In this document: one piece after another, positions 5,014 to 5,482 of the stretch
Position numbering within the stretch: the first letter of the stretch is position 1
Layout of the letters: every line of letters begins with the position of its first letter
Assembly (NCBI GenBank): GCA_013812565.1
Contig: JACCTF010000521.1
Location: 1 to 5,482 of the forward strand
DNA: 5,482 nt
Source: Pyrinomonadaceae bacterium
Lineage (GTDB): Bacteria; Acidobacteriota; Blastocatellia; Pyrinomonadales; Pyrinomonadaceae
Direction of reading: 5' to 3'
Position numbers and translations under genes: made by a program
The notes under the pieces: model-generated
Database searches by the model: none
The model's input: only the letters and a program-made list of their open reading frames with translations
What the model was told of the DNA's origin: nothing

Positions 5014-5234
5014 AGAGTGTGAAGAAATCCGAAAACAAGCGGTAGCCGTATTGTGTCTTGTAATGAGCAATGGTGTTGGAGTGTCAGCCCATCGTCGTTG
5101 GATCCATCGTCTACCGCGTGCAGAAAAAGTGTTGCTTGCCGTGTTAAGCACTCAGTCGAAGCCGCTACAGGCGTTAAAGGCATTAGAAATCAACGGACGT
5201 GGATTCTGCTGAAAAATTTGAAAAGGATGAGAAA

Positions 5235-5259
5235 TGCCGGAGGTCGGACTCAAACCGAA
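5235..5259 (-). pseudogene. tRNA 3'-end-like remnant (T-arm and acceptor strand)
   Basis: Read on the minus strand, this gives a T-stem TTCGG/CCGAC (four of five pairs), a seven-base T-loop TTTGAGT (canonical TTCGANT with one C-to-T change), a seven-base acceptor strand CTCCGGC, and discriminator A. CTCCGGC-A is typical of bacterial tRNA-Leu. On the plus strand, the same bases encode MPEVGLKPNV, which resembles the PEVGLEPT-type peptides often mis-annotated opposite tRNA genes. No matching 5' acceptor (GCCGGAG on the minus strand) or anticodon arm is found upstream on that strand, and no CCA follows. It therefore looks like a partial copy, as left when elements integrate into tRNA 3' ends. 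Confidence 0.4.
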
Positions 5260-5286
5260 CGTTTAACAGTTGATAAGAAATGATTT

Positions 5287-5312
5287 GACAAGGTGCTAAA
5301 GCAAAACTTGTC
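5287..5312. other. Imperfect inverted repeat
   Basis: GACAAG (5287-5292) pairs with CTTGTC (5307-5312), and inside it TGCT (5294-5297) pairs with AGCA (5300-5303). A TTGACA-like box (5285-5290) overlaps its left edge but has no -10 partner at the right distance. It could be an operator or an RNA hairpin; no gene follows within the window. Confidence 0.3.
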
Positions 5313-5461
5313 CGTTTGGCGTCCGCTTTTATGGAAGCGTGCCGGAGTGAACGCGAGCGGTTCTTCGCTGATTCAAGTGGGTGACTCAAAATGCAGTTTG
5401 CCGGCCAACAGATAAGCTACTGCAATCAAGTTGCGCGTGCGCATTTCTACTCTCTTGTTTG

Positions 5462-5479
5462 TATGTCGAGAATGACATA
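5462..5479. other. Inverted repeat at the window edge
   Basis: TATGTC and GACATA flank six bases (GAGAAT). The spacing suits a dimeric regulator site or a short hairpin, and a gene may begin just beyond the window. Nothing more can be said from this side. Confidence 0.25.
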
Positions 5480-5482
5480 TAG

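Larger units (their letters stand above)
4862..5482. other. Gene-free tail, about 620 bases
   Basis: No reading frame here carries a recognisable domain. The few of 60-84 codons on either strand overlap one another, lack ribosome binding sites and have no family-like composition. A strong Shine-Dalgarno-like TAAGGAGGTG at 4943-4952 has no start at a useful distance; the GTG overlapping its end would encode only 20 residues. The stretch holds several inverted repeats and a tRNA-like fragment, listed separately. It could be decayed DNA, an integration scar or an unrecognised structured RNA. Confidence 0.55.

Noticed and set aside
4994..5212. 72-codon frame in the gene-free tail
   Set aside because: GTG start with no ribosome binding site, no recognisable domain, and other frames of the same size overlap it on both strands.
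5284..5312. Promoter with TTGACA box near 5285
   Set aside because: No -10-like sequence occurs 16-18 bases downstream (the bases there read TTGTCC), and no gene follows.
5341..5425. Possible plus-strand tRNA-Leu beginning GCCGGAGTG at 5341
   Set aside because: The start looks like a tRNA-Leu acceptor, but no anticodon stem, T-arm or 3' CTCCGGC follows at the right distances.

Overview
The window reads as a bacterial chromosome segment of moderate-to-high GC, with genes only on the + strand. The best lineage guess is Acidobacteriota (Blastocatellia-like). This rests on the style of the pilus/secretion proteins (a PilP-type domain behind a TIG domain, then a pseudopilin with the RGEEVAEAI signature) and on the heptamer-rich spacers. 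It is an inference, not a placement.

Layout. (1) Positions 1-1822 are the 3' part of a type IV pilus / type II secretion operon: the C-terminus of a PilO-like protein, a membrane-anchored protein with TIG and PilP/GspC-like domains, and a pseudopilin-like protein whose start overlaps the gene before it. (2) Positions 1923-2362 form a self-contained unit: an A-tract-rich upstream region, a near-consensus sigma-70 promoter with a perfect palindrome at the expected start of transcription, a structured leader, a 52-residue histone-H1-like protein made of six amino-acid types, and a strong intrinsic terminator. (3) Positions 2380-3037 hold trmL (tRNA wobble 2'-O-methyltransferase), bracketed by two different heptamer-repeat inverted elements. 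The upstream one is a 24-bp hairpin whose loop can pair with the bases just before the trmL start codon. (4) Positions 3038-4855 are typA/bipA, a full-length ribosome-binding translational GTPase ending in three consecutive in-frame stops. (5) Positions 4862-5482 have no convincing gene, but hold several inverted repeats and, on the minus strand, what looks like the 3' end (T-arm plus acceptor strand) of a tRNA-Leu-like gene with no matching 5' half.

How the parts relate. The first three genes should work together in the inner-membrane/periplasmic part of a pilus or secretion machine. trmL and typA both act on translation but are separated by a repeat-rich spacer, so co-transcription is possible but not shown. 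The histone-like gene is transcriptionally insulated on both sides. The most unusual parts are the histone-like unit with its operator-like palindrome and leader, the hairpin/pseudoknot in front of trmL, the G9 tract in the PilO-like gene, and the tRNA-like remnant in the gene-free tail. I found no CRISPR array, transposase, integrase or obvious new defence system.
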